This document shows, piece by piece, positions 41,008 through 50,918 of a stretch of DNA of 64,000 nucleotides. The notes under the pieces are model-generated. The model was not told the origin of the DNA. It saw only the letters and a program-made list of their open reading frames with translations, and did not search any database. Where the stretch lies: positions 21,698-85,697 of the forward strand of contig NZ_RCZA01000011.1 in NCBI RefSeq assembly GCF_006438925.1. Direction: 5' to 3'. The translations under genes were made by a program, and so were the position numbers. Each line of letters begins with the position of its first letter. Position 1 is the stretch's first letter. Source of the stretch: Pseudomonas mandelii (GTDB taxonomy: Bacteria > Pseudomonadota > Gammaproteobacteria > Pseudomonadales > Pseudomonadaceae).

Positions 41008-42354
41008 TTAACTGCCGGCTACCGTCATCCGCTCGATCAGCACCGAACCTGTACGAATGTTGCTGCGCAGTTCCAGGTCATTACCGACGGCAACGATCTG
41101 TTTGAACATGTCACGCATGTTGCCGGCGATGGTCACTTCCTGGACCGCAAACTGGATTTCGCCATTCTCGACCCAGTACCCCGCCGCGCCACGGGAGTAA
41201 TCGCCAGTGACCATGTTCAGGCCCTGGCCCATCAATTCAGTCACCAGCAGGCCGCGGCCCATGCGGCGCAGCAAGGCTGCCTGGTCTTCGTCGCCATGGG
41301 TGACGAACAGGTTGTGCACGCCACCCGCGTTGGCGGTGCTCGGCATCCCGAGCTTACGGCCGGAGTACGTGCCGAGAATGTACGAGACCAACTCGCCCTT
41401 TTCGACGAACGGTTTGGCGTAAGTCGCCAGGCCATCACCATCGAACGCCGAACTGCCCATGGCGCGCATCAGGTGCGGACGCTCATCGATGGTCAGCCAT
41501 TCCGGGAACAGTTTCTGCCCCAGCGTGCCTTCGAGGAACGACGATTTGCGATACAGACTGCCGCCGGAAATCGCCGAAAGGAAGCTGCCGAACAAACCAC
41601 CCGCCAGCTCGGCGGAAAACAGCACCGGCACCTCGCAGGTCGGCACCGGACGCGCGCCCAAACGGCTCGCCGCCCGTTGCGCGGCACGCTGGCCGATGCT
41701 CACCGGGTCGGCCAGCAAGTTGCCCTGGCGGTTCACGTCGTACCAGTAATCGCGCTGCATCTGGCCGTCGGCCTCGGCGATCATCACGCAGCTCAGGCTG
41801 TGCCGGGTCGACGCGTAACCGCCGATAAAACCGTGGCTGTTGCCGTAGACACGGCAGCCCTGATGGGTGCTGAGGGTGGTGCCATCGGCGTTCTTGATCC
41901 GGCTGTCGGTTGCAAACGCCGCCGCTTCACAGGCCAGGGCCTGCTCGATGGCTTGCTCCGGGGTGATGTCCCATTCGTGGAACAGGTCGAAATCCTGCAG
42001 ATCCTTGGCCATCAGCGCGGCGTCTGCCAAGCCCGAAGCTTCGTCTTCAGACGTGTGCTTGGCGATGGCCAGTGCGGCGGCGACGGTTTCGCGAATCGCC
42101 TCCGGACCGCTGGCGGACGTGCTGGCCGAGCCCTTGCGCTGGCCGACGTACAAGGTGATGCCAAAGCCCTGATCGCGGTTGAATTCGACGGTTTCGACTT
42201 CACGCTGACGCACCGAGGTCGACAGGCCCTGCTCCAGGGACACCGCCACTTCACAGGCACTGGCGCCCTGGCGCTTGGCTTCAGCGATGATCTGCTCGAC
42301 TTGTTCTTGCAGTGCCGGCAACGCTTGTGGGCCGACGCTTTCAACTGCACTCAT
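41008..42354 (-). CDS. pmbA: Metalloprotease PmbA (TldE)
   Basis: The ATG at 42352-42354, after GTGGAG, gives 448 residues. It is the non-catalytic or inhibited partner of the TldD/TldE peptidase: the fold is recognisable from SVRQREVETVEFNRDQGFGITLYVGQRKGSAS near residue 54 and the C-terminal MGQGLNMVTGDYSRGAAGYWVENG segment. No HExxxH motif is present, as expected for PmbA. With TldD it degrades unfolded or ribosomally made peptides, for example microcin precursors and antitoxins. It is convergent in strand with tldD but separated from it by yjgA. Confidence 0.94.
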   Translation of the reverse strand: MSAVESVGPQALPALQEQVEQIIAEAKRQGASACEVAVSLEQGLSTSVRQREVETVEFNRDQGFGITLYVGQRKGSASTSASGPEAIRETVAAALAIAKHTSEDEASGLADAALMAKDLQDFDLFHEWDITPEQAIEQALACEAAAFATDSRIKNADGTTLSTHQGCRVYGNSHGFIGGYASTRHSLSCVMIAEADGQMQRDYWYDVNRQGNLLADPVSIGQRAAQRAASRLGARPVPTCEVPVLFSAELAGGLFGSFLSAISGGSLYRKSSFLEGTLGQKLFPEWLTIDERPHLMRAMGSSAFDGDGLATYAKPFVEKGELVSYILGTYSGRKLGMPSTANAGGVHNLFVTHGDEDQAALLRRMGRGLLVTELMGQGLNMVTGDYSRGAAGYWVENGEIQFAVQEVTIAGNMRDMFKQIVAVGNDLELRSNIRTGSVLIERMTVAGS

Positions 42355-42462
42355 GCTGTTCTCCACTCAAATTCTGCTTTCGGCTGGGGCCTTCGAGCGA
42401 CCGGGCCGGACAAGCGGCCCCCGACTGGTTATCATGGCGGCGTTTCTTTGCGGACGGCCACC

Positions 42463-42987
42463 ATGGTTGATTCTTACGACGACTCCCTCGATACGGGAGA
42501 AAAAAGCAAATCCCAGGTTAAACGCGAGCTTCATGCTCTGGTTGACCTTGGCGAGCGCCTTACAACGCTCAAGCCTGACTTGCTGGCAAAACTGCCGTTG
42601 ACCGACGCTATGCGCCGGGCCCTGGCTGATGCGCCCAAGCACACCGCGAATATCGCGCGTAAACGGCACCTTATGTTCATCGGCAAACTGATGCGCGATC
42701 AGGACACTGACGCCATTCTGACTCTGCTCGATCAACTCGATGCCTCCACCCGGCAGTACAACGAACGTTTCCATGGCCTGGAACGCTGGCGCGATCGCTT
42801 GATCGCGGGCGACGATGCAGTCCTGGAGAAGTTCGTGGTCGACTACCCGGAGGCTGATCGTCAGCAATTGCGCTCCCTGATCCGTCAGGCCCAGCACGAA
42901 CTGGCGACCAACAAGCCACCGGCATCGAGCCGTAAAATCTTCAAGTACATCCGTGAGCTGGACGAGACTCAACGCGGTCTGCGTTAA
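42463..42987 (+). CDS. yjgA: Ribosome-associated protein YjgA (DUF615)
   Basis: The ATG at 42463 gives 174 residues; the long frame open from 41005 is a shadow of pmbA. It is an all-helical, highly charged protein with KSKSQVKRELHALVDLGERL near residue 14 and NIARKRHLMFIGKLMRDQD near residue 66, conserved in DUF615. It binds 50S assembly intermediates in E. coli. It is the only plus-strand gene between the pmbA and tldD genes and so has its own promoter, likely in the 108-base spacer with pmbA. Confidence 0.93.
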   Translation: MVDSYDDSLDTGEKSKSQVKRELHALVDLGERLTTLKPDLLAKLPLTDAMRRALADAPKHTANIARKRHLMFIGKLMRDQDTDAILTLLDQLDASTRQYNERFHGLERWRDRLIAGDDAVLEKFVVDYPEADRQQLRSLIRQAQHELATNKPPASSRKIFKYIRELDETQRGLR

Positions 42988-42996
42988 GTCCCTTCT

Positions 42997-43023
42997 CGGG
43001 TGAGTCGCCACGCGGCTCACCCG
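42997..43023. terminator. Hairpin between yjgA and tldD
   Basis: CGGGTGAG and CTCACCCG pair around an 11-base loop in the 48-base convergent spacer. No long T-tract follows; it may still act as an end for both transcripts. Confidence 0.5.
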
Positions 43024-43035
43024 AAGCTCCATCCC

Positions 43036-44478
43036 TTAAGATCCTGTGCCACCCACAGTGATCGCATCGATTTTCAGCGTTGGCTGGCCGACACCCACCG
43101 GCACCGACTGCCCATCCTTACCACACGTCCCGACGCCGCTGTCCAGCGCCAGATCGTTACCGACCATCGACACCTTGCTCATCGCTTCCGGGCCGTTGCC
43201 GATTAATGTCGCGCCTTTGACCGGGGCAGTGATTTTGCCGTCTTCGATCAGGTACGCCTCGCTGGTGGAGAACACGAATTTGCCGCTGGTGATGTCCACC
43301 TGACCGCCGCCGAGGTTGGCGCAGTAGATGCCGCGTTTCACCGAGGCGATGATTTCTGCAGGGTCGCTTTCGCCCGCCAGCATGTAGGTGTTGGTCATGC
43401 GCGGCATTGGCAGGTGTGCGTAGGATTCACGACGACCGTTACCGGTACGGGCCACGCCCATTAGACGGGCGTTGAGTTTGTCCTGCATGTAGCCTTTGAG
43501 TACGCCGTTTTCGATCAGCGTCGTGCACTCGGTAGGGGTGCCTTCATCATCGACGCTCAGGGAACCGCGACGACCGGCCAGCGTGCCGTCATCGACGATG
43601 GTGCAAAGCTTGGACGCAACCATCTCGCCCATGCGCCCGCTGTAGGCCGAACTGCCCTTGCGGTTGAAGTCACCTTCCAGACCGTGGCCGACCGCTTCGT
43701 GCAGCAACACGCCGGACCAGCCCGAACCCAGCACCACCGGCAACGTACCGGCCGGCGCAGGAATGGCTTCCAGATTCACCAACGCCTGACGCAGCGCTTC
43801 ACGGGCGTAGCTCATGGCGCGGTCGTCGCTGAGGAAATAACGGTAATCGGTACGACCGCCACCGCCATGACCGCCGCGTTCACGGCGACCGTTCTGTTCG
43901 ACGATCACGCTGACGTTAAAGCGCACCAACGGCCGTACATCGGCGGCCAGGCCACCGTCGGTGGAAGCCACGAGGATTCGTTCCCAGACGCCAGCCATGC
44001 TCACGGTGACTTGCTGGATACGCGGGTCGAGGGCGCGAGTCGCGACGTCGATACGTTTGAGCAGTTCGACCTTCTCGGCACGGGTCATCACTTCCAACGG
44101 GTTGTCCGGCCCGTACAACTGGGCGACATCCTGGGTCGTGAAGGCTTGCACCGTGCCGTTCTGACCGGCGCGGGAGATCGAACGCGCCGCACGGGCCGCG
44201 GCGCCGAGGGCTTCGAGAGTAATGGCATTGCTGTAGGCAAAACCGGTTTTCTCACCCGATTGCGCTCGCACGCCGACACCTTGGTCGAGATTGAAGCTGC
44301 CTTCCTTGACGATCCCGTCTTCCAGCGCCCAGGACTCGGAAATCTGCCCCTGGAAATACAGGTCGGCAGCATCGATGCCCGGGCCGGCCAGATCGCCGAG
44401 CACACCTTGCAGGCTCTCGATTGTTACGCCGCCGGGCGCCAGGAGGTGTTCACTGACTGAGGACAACAACTCGCTCAT
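43036..44478 (-). CDS. tldD: Metalloprotease TldD
   Basis: The 480-residue catalytic partner of PmbA has the zinc motif HEAVGHGLEGDF (HExxxH) near residue 258 and conserved glycine-rich segments such as LGGGQVDITSGKFVFSTSEAYLI. It is cytoplasmic. The gene lies 18 bases downstream of the amidohydrolase gene, in a minus-strand run that continues back to mreB. Together with PmbA it processes peptides that enter the heterodimer through a narrow pore. Length and motif are intact. Confidence 0.96.
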   Translation of the reverse strand: MSELLSSVSEHLLAPGGVTIESLQGVLGDLAGPGIDAADLYFQGQISESWALEDGIVKEGSFNLDQGVGVRAQSGEKTGFAYSNAITLEALGAAARAARSISRAGQNGTVQAFTTQDVAQLYGPDNPLEVMTRAEKVELLKRIDVATRALDPRIQQVTVSMAGVWERILVASTDGGLAADVRPLVRFNVSVIVEQNGRRERGGHGGGGRTDYRYFLSDDRAMSYAREALRQALVNLEAIPAPAGTLPVVLGSGWSGVLLHEAVGHGLEGDFNRKGSSAYSGRMGEMVASKLCTIVDDGTLAGRRGSLSVDDEGTPTECTTLIENGVLKGYMQDKLNARLMGVARTGNGRRESYAHLPMPRMTNTYMLAGESDPAEIIASVKRGIYCANLGGGQVDITSGKFVFSTSEAYLIEDGKITAPVKGATLIGNGPEAMSKVSMVGNDLALDSGVGTCGKDGQSVPVGVGQPTLKIDAITVGGTGS

Positions 44479-44496
44479 ATGCTTTACGCCTTAAAT

Positions 44497-45345
44497 TCAT
44501 CGTTCTGAGGCAGGTCGCCGGGCGCCCTGCGAGAAAAAGCGCCGGTGACTGGACACCGGCATCCGCGCCCTGATGGACGCCTGTTCGCTGCTATCGCGTT
44601 CGGCCAGCAGCACGGCCTCGCCTTGATCCTGTTGCGCCAGCACACGTCCCCACGGGTCGATAATCGCGGCATGGCCAAATGTTTCTCGCGGCCCCGGATG
44701 CGTCCCACCCTGAGCAGCCGCGAGCACATAACATTGAGTTTCGATGGCCCGCGCGCGAATCAACACCTCCCAATGCGCCGCGCCGGTCACCGCGGTAAAG
44801 GCCGACGGCGCGGTAATCAACTCCGCCCCGGCAGCGCGTAATTCGCTGTACAGCTCCGGGAAGCGCAGGTCGTAACACACCGTCAGCCCGACTCGACCGA
44901 CGGGCGTGTCCGCCACGACTACCCCACTGCCATAAGCATAGTCATCGGATTCGCGATAACGCCCGCGATTGTCCGCCACATCGACGTCGAACAGGTGCAA
45001 CTTGTCATACCGTGCAACGGTTTCGCCGTGGTCATCCACCAGCAGCGAGCAGGCATGCACTTTGGCCGTCGGTTGGTCCACCGGCGGCAACGGCAATGTA
45101 CCGGCCACTATCCATAACTTGAGGTCGCGGGCGGTCTGTTTCAACCATGGCAGGATCGGGCCTTCGCCCAACGCCTCGGCGCGGCCGATGTCGGCAATGT
45201 CGCGACGGCCCATGGCGGCGAAGTTTTCCGGAAGCACAGCCAGCTGCGCGCCACCGGCAGCCGCTTGCTCAAGCAGCCGACGGGCCTGGGCCAGATTGAC
45301 CAGCACATCGCTCTGGCTGACCATTTGAATCACCGCTACAGACAT
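44497..45345 (-). CDS. Nitrilase-superfamily carbon-nitrogen hydrolase
   Basis: The ATG at 45343-45345 gives 282 residues (MSVAVIQMVSQSDVLVNLAQ). The catalytic triad is visible: Glu in LAVLPENFAAMG near residue 42, Lys in RYDKLHLFDVDV near residue 111, and Cys in VGLTVCYDLRFPELYSELR near residue 152. The family includes Nit1-type deaminated-glutathione amidases, which match this length and motif style. Its neighbours tldD and yhdP are the conserved context (PA4474-PA4476, from memory). A REPIN separates it from yhdP. Confidence 0.9.
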   Translation of the reverse strand: MSVAVIQMVSQSDVLVNLAQARRLLEQAAAGGAQLAVLPENFAAMGRRDIADIGRAEALGEGPILPWLKQTARDLKLWIVAGTLPLPPVDQPTAKVHACSLLVDDHGETVARYDKLHLFDVDVADNRGRYRESDDYAYGSGVVVADTPVGRVGLTVCYDLRFPELYSELRAAGAELITAPSAFTAVTGAAHWEVLIRARAIETQCYVLAAAQGGTHPGPRETFGHAAIIDPWGRVLAQQDQGEAVLLAERDSSEQASIRARMPVSSHRRFFSQGARRPASER

Positions 45346-45375
45346 GGCCTTTCCCTGATCTGGAATCAACACATA

Positions 45376-45480
45376 CCTGTAGGAGCTGACGAGTGAAACG
45401 AGGCTGCGATCTTTTGATCTTGATCTTAAAAGGCAAAATCAAAAGATCGCAGCCTCGTTTCACTCGTCAGCTCCTACAGG
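45376..45480. repeat. REPIN, family A, inverted outward arrangement
   Basis: CCTGTAGGAGCTGACGAGTG at the left and its inverted copy ending GTCAGCTCCTACAGG at the right, with the GCTGCGATCTTTTGAT parts facing inward. This is opposite to the order in the other family A pairs and gives perfect arms of about 43 bases. Confidence 0.9.
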
Positions 45481-45524
45481 GGACTTACGGCCATGCTACT
45501 CCATCGGCCTGAGGCGTGGCGTTG

Positions 45525-48500
45525 TCAAAAAGGCTTGTCGAAGGTGATTTTCGGCTCTTTCCACGGCCCCTTGACGGTGTATTGGACGCTGGCGAAACGC
45601 GCCACACGGTCACCGATCAGCTTGTCGATCAAGAACAGCGCGCCGCCGATAGCCGGTGCACCGACGATCAGCGCGGCAATCGGCAGGTTGTTGGTCACAG
45701 GCAACGTCACCAGCAACTTGGCATCGACCTTATCGCCTACCAGGTCCAGCGTACCGTTGAGTTCGATGTTGCTCGACGGACCGGTCAGCCGGATCGGCTC
45801 ACGCGTCACGTATACACCGTTGGTCGCGACCAGCAGGCCTTTGACCCGGTCATAACTCAAGCCTTTGCCGAACAGGTCGGAGAAGTCCAGACGCAGCCGG
45901 CGGCCGATGGAGTTGAAGTTCAGCAAGCCAAACACGCGCAACGCCTGGGCACTGCCCTCAACTTCAACAAACTGGCCTTTATTCAGCGAAGCATCGAGGG
46001 TTCCAGAGAAACGCTTGGTGGCCAGCCAAGCCGGGGAACCTGGCCAACGACCATCGACATCCATATGAAAATCTTCGCTGGTGACACTCGGCGCAAAACC
46101 CCAGCCCTTCAGTACATCGGCGAGATTCTTGCCAACGATCCGGCCCTTGTACCAACTGCTGCTGGAACCGGGCACACCTTCCCAACCGCCGGTGCCCTGC
46201 AAGAGGATGCCCTTGAGGCCCAGATCCAGCGTGGTAAACGCAATGCCCTTGGCGGTCGGACGGACTTTCAGGTACCAGGCCCCAACGAGGTCCTGCCCCT
46301 GGAACAGCTGATTGATGGTGATATCCAGCGCCGGGATCTTCGTCGGATCCACCGAGACCAGCGGATCCGGCGAATTTTCGTCAGCCAGGACCGTCGGGTC
46401 TGGCGCCGGCAAACGCACGTATTGCAGATTGATCGCAATCGGCGCGGCTTTCGCATCGGGGATGCTGGCGCTGCCCTTCACCTGCTGACTGTCGAGTTGC
46501 AAGGCCCACGCGGCGGGTTTGCGGTTCAACTGTACGGAAGCCTGATCGAGCGTAGTGCCGACACCGCTGAGCTTGCCAATCTTGAAATCCGCACCGCTGA
46601 GCAACTGTTTGGCGTTACCGCCCGGATCCTGGCCGGCGTACTTGTCTACCAGGTCTTTCCAGGGGCCGACGTCCAGTTCCGACAGCACACCGCGCACCCG
46701 CAGGCCTTTGGCGCCGGGCAGCACGGCATTGCCGCCCCCCAGGAACAACTCACCGCGCCCGTCGGCAAAGTTGCCGGCCGGCGCCGCAAACGTGAAGTTC
46801 GCCAGCTCACCGTAGTTGACCCAGTAGCGCCGCTCGGGCCCCTGCAGGGTCATGCGGAACGTGGTGTCGCGGCCGACGTCGGGCGCCATGCCGAACGGCG
46901 CCGGCAAATCGATTGCTACGCCCTTGAGGTTGGAGCTGACCGTCAATTGACTGTCGGCCCCATCAAGGTTCAGTTGCAGCTGATAAGGGATCACACCGGA
47001 CACTGGCAACGACTGAGTAACACTCAGCCAGTCAGTCAGCTTCTTGACCTCGACCTGGCCCGAGGCGGCGACGCGAGTCTTGAGGTTGCCGGGGCCACCA
47101 TCGGCGAAAATCTGTGCAGCGACAGGTTTATCGAAGGCGCGCGCGGTGATGTTTTGCCCGCTCAAACCCTTGGTGCTGTCGAAACGGAAATCGCCCTTGA
47201 GCTGAGTCAGCTCCAGGGTTGGCTCGGCCAGTTTCAGACGGGCGTTGGCGGTCTTGAAGTCGACGAGGATCTTCGGCTGCTCGCCTTTGACCAATGGAAT
47301 GTCCAGTTTCAGCTTGCCCCGCAAATCGCCCTCGCCTTCCCAACCGGCAAAGGTCGCTGCGGTGCCGATCGGCGCTTCCTGGAGAATCTTCAGGCCATCG
47401 CCCAACCCGCCGTCGAATCCACCGTCGAGGAACAGATGGACGTTTTGCCCCGCTGGCACATGGGGAATATTGACGTAAATGTCACTGACCTGGGTATTGA
47501 GCAACTGCCCCTTGCTGGCCAGGATCCGCACACCGCTGTCTTCAACAAACACGTCACCCGTGACGTTGCTGACATGTGGCCAGCCTGGCTGGAAGGCCAG
47601 TTCGGCATCGTGAACCTTGAAGAACAGGCTGATGCTGCGCGCGGTCTCGTCAGCCCCGTGGTTCAGCGACCCCTGGTACTGGAAGAAGCCTTCGTCCACC
47701 GCACCTTTGAGAATCGCCGTACGCAGCCATTCGTCCAGCCCCGGGCTGAGCATTGTCGGCAAGTACTTGGCGGTGTAACGACCGTCGCCGTCCACCAGAC
47801 CGACCCGCAGGTCCATGTAGTCTTCCTGGGTATGGTCGAAATGCAGGCGGATCAGGAAGTCGCCAGCAATCTTGCCTTCTTCGCCCAGCACCTTCAGGTA
47901 CGGCGCGATCAAGGTGAAGGCTTCTTTATCAAGTTTCCAGGTCAGTCGGGCATTGGCCTGAATGTACTGCCATGGCTTGGCGAAGATCGGGTCCAGATGC
48001 AGGGAAAAATCCTTGCTGTCCATGCGCAGCTCACCACCGCCCAGATCACCACTGATGCTGCCACTGACATTTCGTGCCGCCGGAGCGCCGTGATAGGCAT
48101 CGAAGCCCACCCGATCCAGGTTGGCGGCAAAGCTGAACTTGGTGTCGTCGGTGGCATTGGGCCGGAAGTCGATCAGCACGTTGCGCAGGCCGCCGGTCAC
48201 TTTGAGCCGCTCGACGGCCGTAGCAACGCCTTCGGGCAGCGGCCCCAAGGCATTCAGTATCGGGGTGATCGGAGTGAGGTCGAGGCGGTCGGCTTGCAGG
48301 TGCCAAAGCTCTTCGGTCTTGTCCGTCGCCTCGTTTTGCTTGAGTTGCAGATGCGATTCCCAGCGGGTCTCGCCAAGGTTCATGGCCAAGGAGTCCAGGG
48401 TCACCAGAACGCCTTCGGAACTGCGCTGGAAATAGCCGTTCAACGCCAGATTATTGATCTGGATCGGCTTGCGCTCGGCATAGGCACCCTTGAGTTGCGG

Positions 48501-49328
48501 CGCATTCAAGCGTATCGCACCGCTTTGCAGGGCGCCTTTGCCCCAGTTCACCCACAACTCGCCGCCAGCCTTAAGCTCGGAAAAATTCCATTGCTGGGTC
48601 AGGCGCTCGGGCAACCATTTCGACCAGTCGCTTTGCGGCAGGCTCAGGTAGGCCTCGGCCTCGCCGTCCTTCCACTCGCTGGCGCGCAGGCGGGTGCGCA
48701 GGCTCATTGCCACTGGTTGGCCGTCGGGCAGCGTCAGGCGCACGTCCAGTCGCTGATGCGTCGCGCCGGTTTTCAGATTCAGCCCGACGTAAGTCAGGGT
48801 CAGCGGCTGCTCTTGCAGTGGCTGCAAAGTGACTTGGCTATCGAGTACCGACAGTTGCTGAACCATCTGCATGCGATTGAGCAATTGCTCAGGATCCAGC
48901 GGCTGATCCTGCTGCACCGGCAAACCTTCCAGCGCCCAATGGCCGTCCTCGCTTTCCTTGAGGCTGATCTTCAGGCCGCTGAGTTCCAGGTGAGCGATGC
49001 GCACTTCACGAGCCATCAGACTGGCCCAAAGATCCGGCACCGCGCGCACCTGATCCAGACGCAAGGCATTGGCGCCCTCGCCGACCATCACGTCGTGAGC
49101 CAGCATGATCGGCGCAAAGCCGCTCCATTTGCCTTCCAGTTCGCCGATATTCAGCGGCATGCCCAAGGCAGCGCTGGCTTTGGCTTCGACTTCGGCACGG
49201 TACTCAGCCACAAGCGGCGTCAGCTCTCGGCCGAGGCTGACGTATAACGCCAACAACACCAACACCAACGCACACAGCCCCAGCCCCCAGCGGGTCAGTG
49301 CGGCCAAAATGCGTGTCAGACGTTCCAT
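45525..49328 (-). CDS. yhdP: AsmA-like inter-membrane protein YhdP
   Basis: The ATG at 49326-49328 gives 1267 residues (MERLTRILAALTRWGLG); an ATG seven codons earlier is possible but less well placed. One N-terminal membrane anchor (residues about 12-32) is followed by a very long, low-cysteine beta-rich periplasmic part with DUF3971 and AsmA-like C-terminal segments. YhdP-type proteins bridge the envelope as lipid-transport channels and help move phospholipid to the outer membrane. It lies between rng and the amidohydrolase gene. A long plus-strand frame covers the same region but is a codon-bias shadow. Confidence 0.93.
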   Translation of the reverse strand: MERLTRILAALTRWGLGLCALVLVLLALYVSLGRELTPLVAEYRAEVEAKASAALGMPLNIGELEGKWSGFAPIMLAHDVMVGEGANALRLDQVRAVPDLWASLMAREVRIAHLELSGLKISLKESEDGHWALEGLPVQQDQPLDPEQLLNRMQMVQQLSVLDSQVTLQPLQEQPLTLTYVGLNLKTGATHQRLDVRLTLPDGQPVAMSLRTRLRASEWKDGEAEAYLSLPQSDWSKWLPERLTQQWNFSELKAGGELWVNWGKGALQSGAIRLNAPQLKGAYAERKPIQINNLALNGYFQRSSEGVLVTLDSLAMNLGETRWESHLQLKQNEATDKTEELWHLQADRLDLTPITPILNALGPLPEGVATAVERLKVTGGLRNVLIDFRPNATDDTKFSFAANLDRVGFDAYHGAPAARNVSGSISGDLGGGELRMDSKDFSLHLDPIFAKPWQYIQANARLTWKLDKEAFTLIAPYLKVLGEEGKIAGDFLIRLHFDHTQEDYMDLRVGLVDGDGRYTAKYLPTMLSPGLDEWLRTAILKGAVDEGFFQYQGSLNHGADETARSISLFFKVHDAELAFQPGWPHVSNVTGDVFVEDSGVRILASKGQLLNTQVSDIYVNIPHVPAGQNVHLFLDGGFDGGLGDGLKILQEAPIGTAATFAGWEGEGDLRGKLKLDIPLVKGEQPKILVDFKTANARLKLAEPTLELTQLKGDFRFDSTKGLSGQNITARAFDKPVAAQIFADGGPGNLKTRVAASGQVEVKKLTDWLSVTQSLPVSGVIPYQLQLNLDGADSQLTVSSNLKGVAIDLPAPFGMAPDVGRDTTFRMTLQGPERRYWVNYGELANFTFAAPAGNFADGRGELFLGGGNAVLPGAKGLRVRGVLSELDVGPWKDLVDKYAGQDPGGNAKQLLSGADFKIGKLSGVGTTLDQASVQLNRKPAAWALQLDSQQVKGSASIPDAKAAPIAINLQYVRLPAPDPTVLADENSPDPLVSVDPTKIPALDITINQLFQGQDLVGAWYLKVRPTAKGIAFTTLDLGLKGILLQGTGGWEGVPGSSSSWYKGRIVGKNLADVLKGWGFAPSVTSEDFHMDVDGRWPGSPAWLATKRFSGTLDASLNKGQFVEVEGSAQALRVFGLLNFNSIGRRLRLDFSDLFGKGLSYDRVKGLLVATNGVYVTREPIRLTGPSSNIELNGTLDLVGDKVDAKLLVTLPVTNNLPIAALIVGAPAIGGALFLIDKLIGDRVARFASVQYTVKGPWKEPKITFDKPF

Positions 49329-49403
49329 GTCAGTTGGCTCCCATGGCAAAAATACTGCAAAAAGCTGAGGCCAGCCGTTCTAGCAGGGTTGAAAGACAGC
49401 GAT

Positions 49404-50861
49404 TCAGAGCAGCACCACGTCGTATTGTTCCTGGGAATACATGGTTTCCACCTGGAACCGGATGGTGCGTCCGATAAAACCTTCGAGCTCGGCGACATTA
49501 CCCGATTCTTCATCGAGCAAACGGTCGACCACTTTCTGGTTTGCCAATACACGATAGCCTTCCGCCTGATAGGCGCGAGCCTCTCGGAGGATTTCGCGGA
49601 AAATCTCGTAGCAAACGGTTTCCGGCGTCTTGAGCTTGCCGCGGCCCTGACAGCTGCTGCACGGCTCGCACAACACTTGTTCGAGACTTTCGCGAGTGCG
49701 TTTGCGGGTCATCTGCACCAGGCCCAACTCGGTGATGCCGATGATGTTGGTCTTGGCGTGATCGCGTTCCAGTTGCTTCTCGAGGGTGCGCAGCACCTGA
49801 CGTTGGTGCTCTTCATCTTCCATGTCGATGAAGTCGATGATGATGATCCCGCCCAGGTTGCGCAGGCGCAGCTGGCGAGCAATGGCGGTCGCGGCTTCGA
49901 GGTTGGTCTTGAAAATGGTTTCTTCGAGGTTGCGATGACCGACGAACGCCCCGGTGTTGACGTCGATGGTGCTCATGGCTTCCGCCGGATCGACCACCAG
50001 ATAACCACCGGATTTCAGCGGGACTTTGCGCTCCAGGGCCTTCTGGATTTCGTCTTCGACGCCGTACAGGTCGAAAATCGGCCGCTCACCCGGGTAATGC
50101 TCCAGACGATCGGCGATTTCCGGCATCAGCTCGGCGACGAACTGTGTGGTTTTCTGGAAGGTTTCCCGGGAGTCGATCCGGATCTTCTCGATCTTCGGGC
50201 TCACCAGGTCACGCAAGGTGCGCAGCGCCAGGCCGAGGTCTTCGTAGATCACACTCGGCGCGCTGATGGTTTTGATCTGCTCGTTGATCTGATCCCAGAG
50301 ACGACGCAGGTAGCGAATGTCCATGAGGATTTCATCGGCACCGGCACCTTCGGCAGCGGTACGCAGGATGAAGCCACCGGCCTCTTGGATACCTTCTTTG
50401 GCCACGCAATCAGTGACCACTTGTTTGAGACGCTCACGCTCGGCTTCGTCTTCAATTTTCAACGAAATGCCAACGTGTGCAGTGCGCGGCATGTACACCA
50501 GATAACGCGACGGAATCGACAACTGAGTCGTCAGGCGTGCGCCTTTGGAGCCGATCGGGTCCTTGGTCACTTGCACTACCAGGCTCTGGCCTTCATGAAC
50601 CAGAGCGCTGATGCTCTCGACCGCCGGGCCTTCGCGCAGGGAGATTTCCGAGGCATGAATGAACGCGGCGCGGTCCAGGCCGATGTCGACGAATGCCGCC
50701 TGCATGCCCGGCAATACTCGCACGACTTTGCCTTTATAGATGTTGCCGACGATCCCGCGTTTTTGCGTGCGCTCGACATGGACCTCTTGCAGAACACCGT
50801 TTTCAACCACCGCCACGCGCGATTCCATCGGCGTGATGTTGATCAGGATCTCTTCACTCAT
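49404..50861 (-). CDS. rng: Ribonuclease G (CafA)
   Basis: The ATG at 50859-50861 gives 485 residues (MSEEILINITPMESRVAVVENG). The S1 domain contains GNIYKGKVVRVLPGMQAAFVDIG near residue 38, and the catalytic domain has IDVNTGAFVGHRNLEETIFKTN near residue 302 and IIIIDFIDMEDEEHQRQVL near residue 342 with the metal-binding aspartates. CEPCSSCQGRG near residue 405 is the zinc link. It matures 16S rRNA and cleaves mRNAs. It follows maf in the mreBCD-maf-rng order common in gammaproteobacteria. Confidence 0.97.
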   Translation of the reverse strand: MSEEILINITPMESRVAVVENGVLQEVHVERTQKRGIVGNIYKGKVVRVLPGMQAAFVDIGLDRAAFIHASEISLREGPAVESISALVHEGQSLVVQVTKDPIGSKGARLTTQLSIPSRYLVYMPRTAHVGISLKIEDEAERERLKQVVTDCVAKEGIQEAGGFILRTAAEGAGADEILMDIRYLRRLWDQINEQIKTISAPSVIYEDLGLALRTLRDLVSPKIEKIRIDSRETFQKTTQFVAELMPEIADRLEHYPGERPIFDLYGVEDEIQKALERKVPLKSGGYLVVDPAEAMSTIDVNTGAFVGHRNLEETIFKTNLEAATAIARQLRLRNLGGIIIIDFIDMEDEEHQRQVLRTLEKQLERDHAKTNIIGITELGLVQMTRKRTRESLEQVLCEPCSSCQGRGKLKTPETVCYEIFREILREARAYQAEGYRVLANQKVVDRLLDEESGNVAELEGFIGRTIRFQVETMYSQEQYDVVLL

Positions 50862-50918
50862 GGCAGGGTCTCGTTCAGGCATGTTCACGATAATGGCCGC
50901 ATCTTGTCAGTACGACGC

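Noticed and set aside
45516..49247. A 1243-codon plus-strand frame opposite yhdP
   Set aside because: It mirrors the codons of a well-supported gene on the other strand, as expected at high GC; it has no ribosome site and no recognisable domain.
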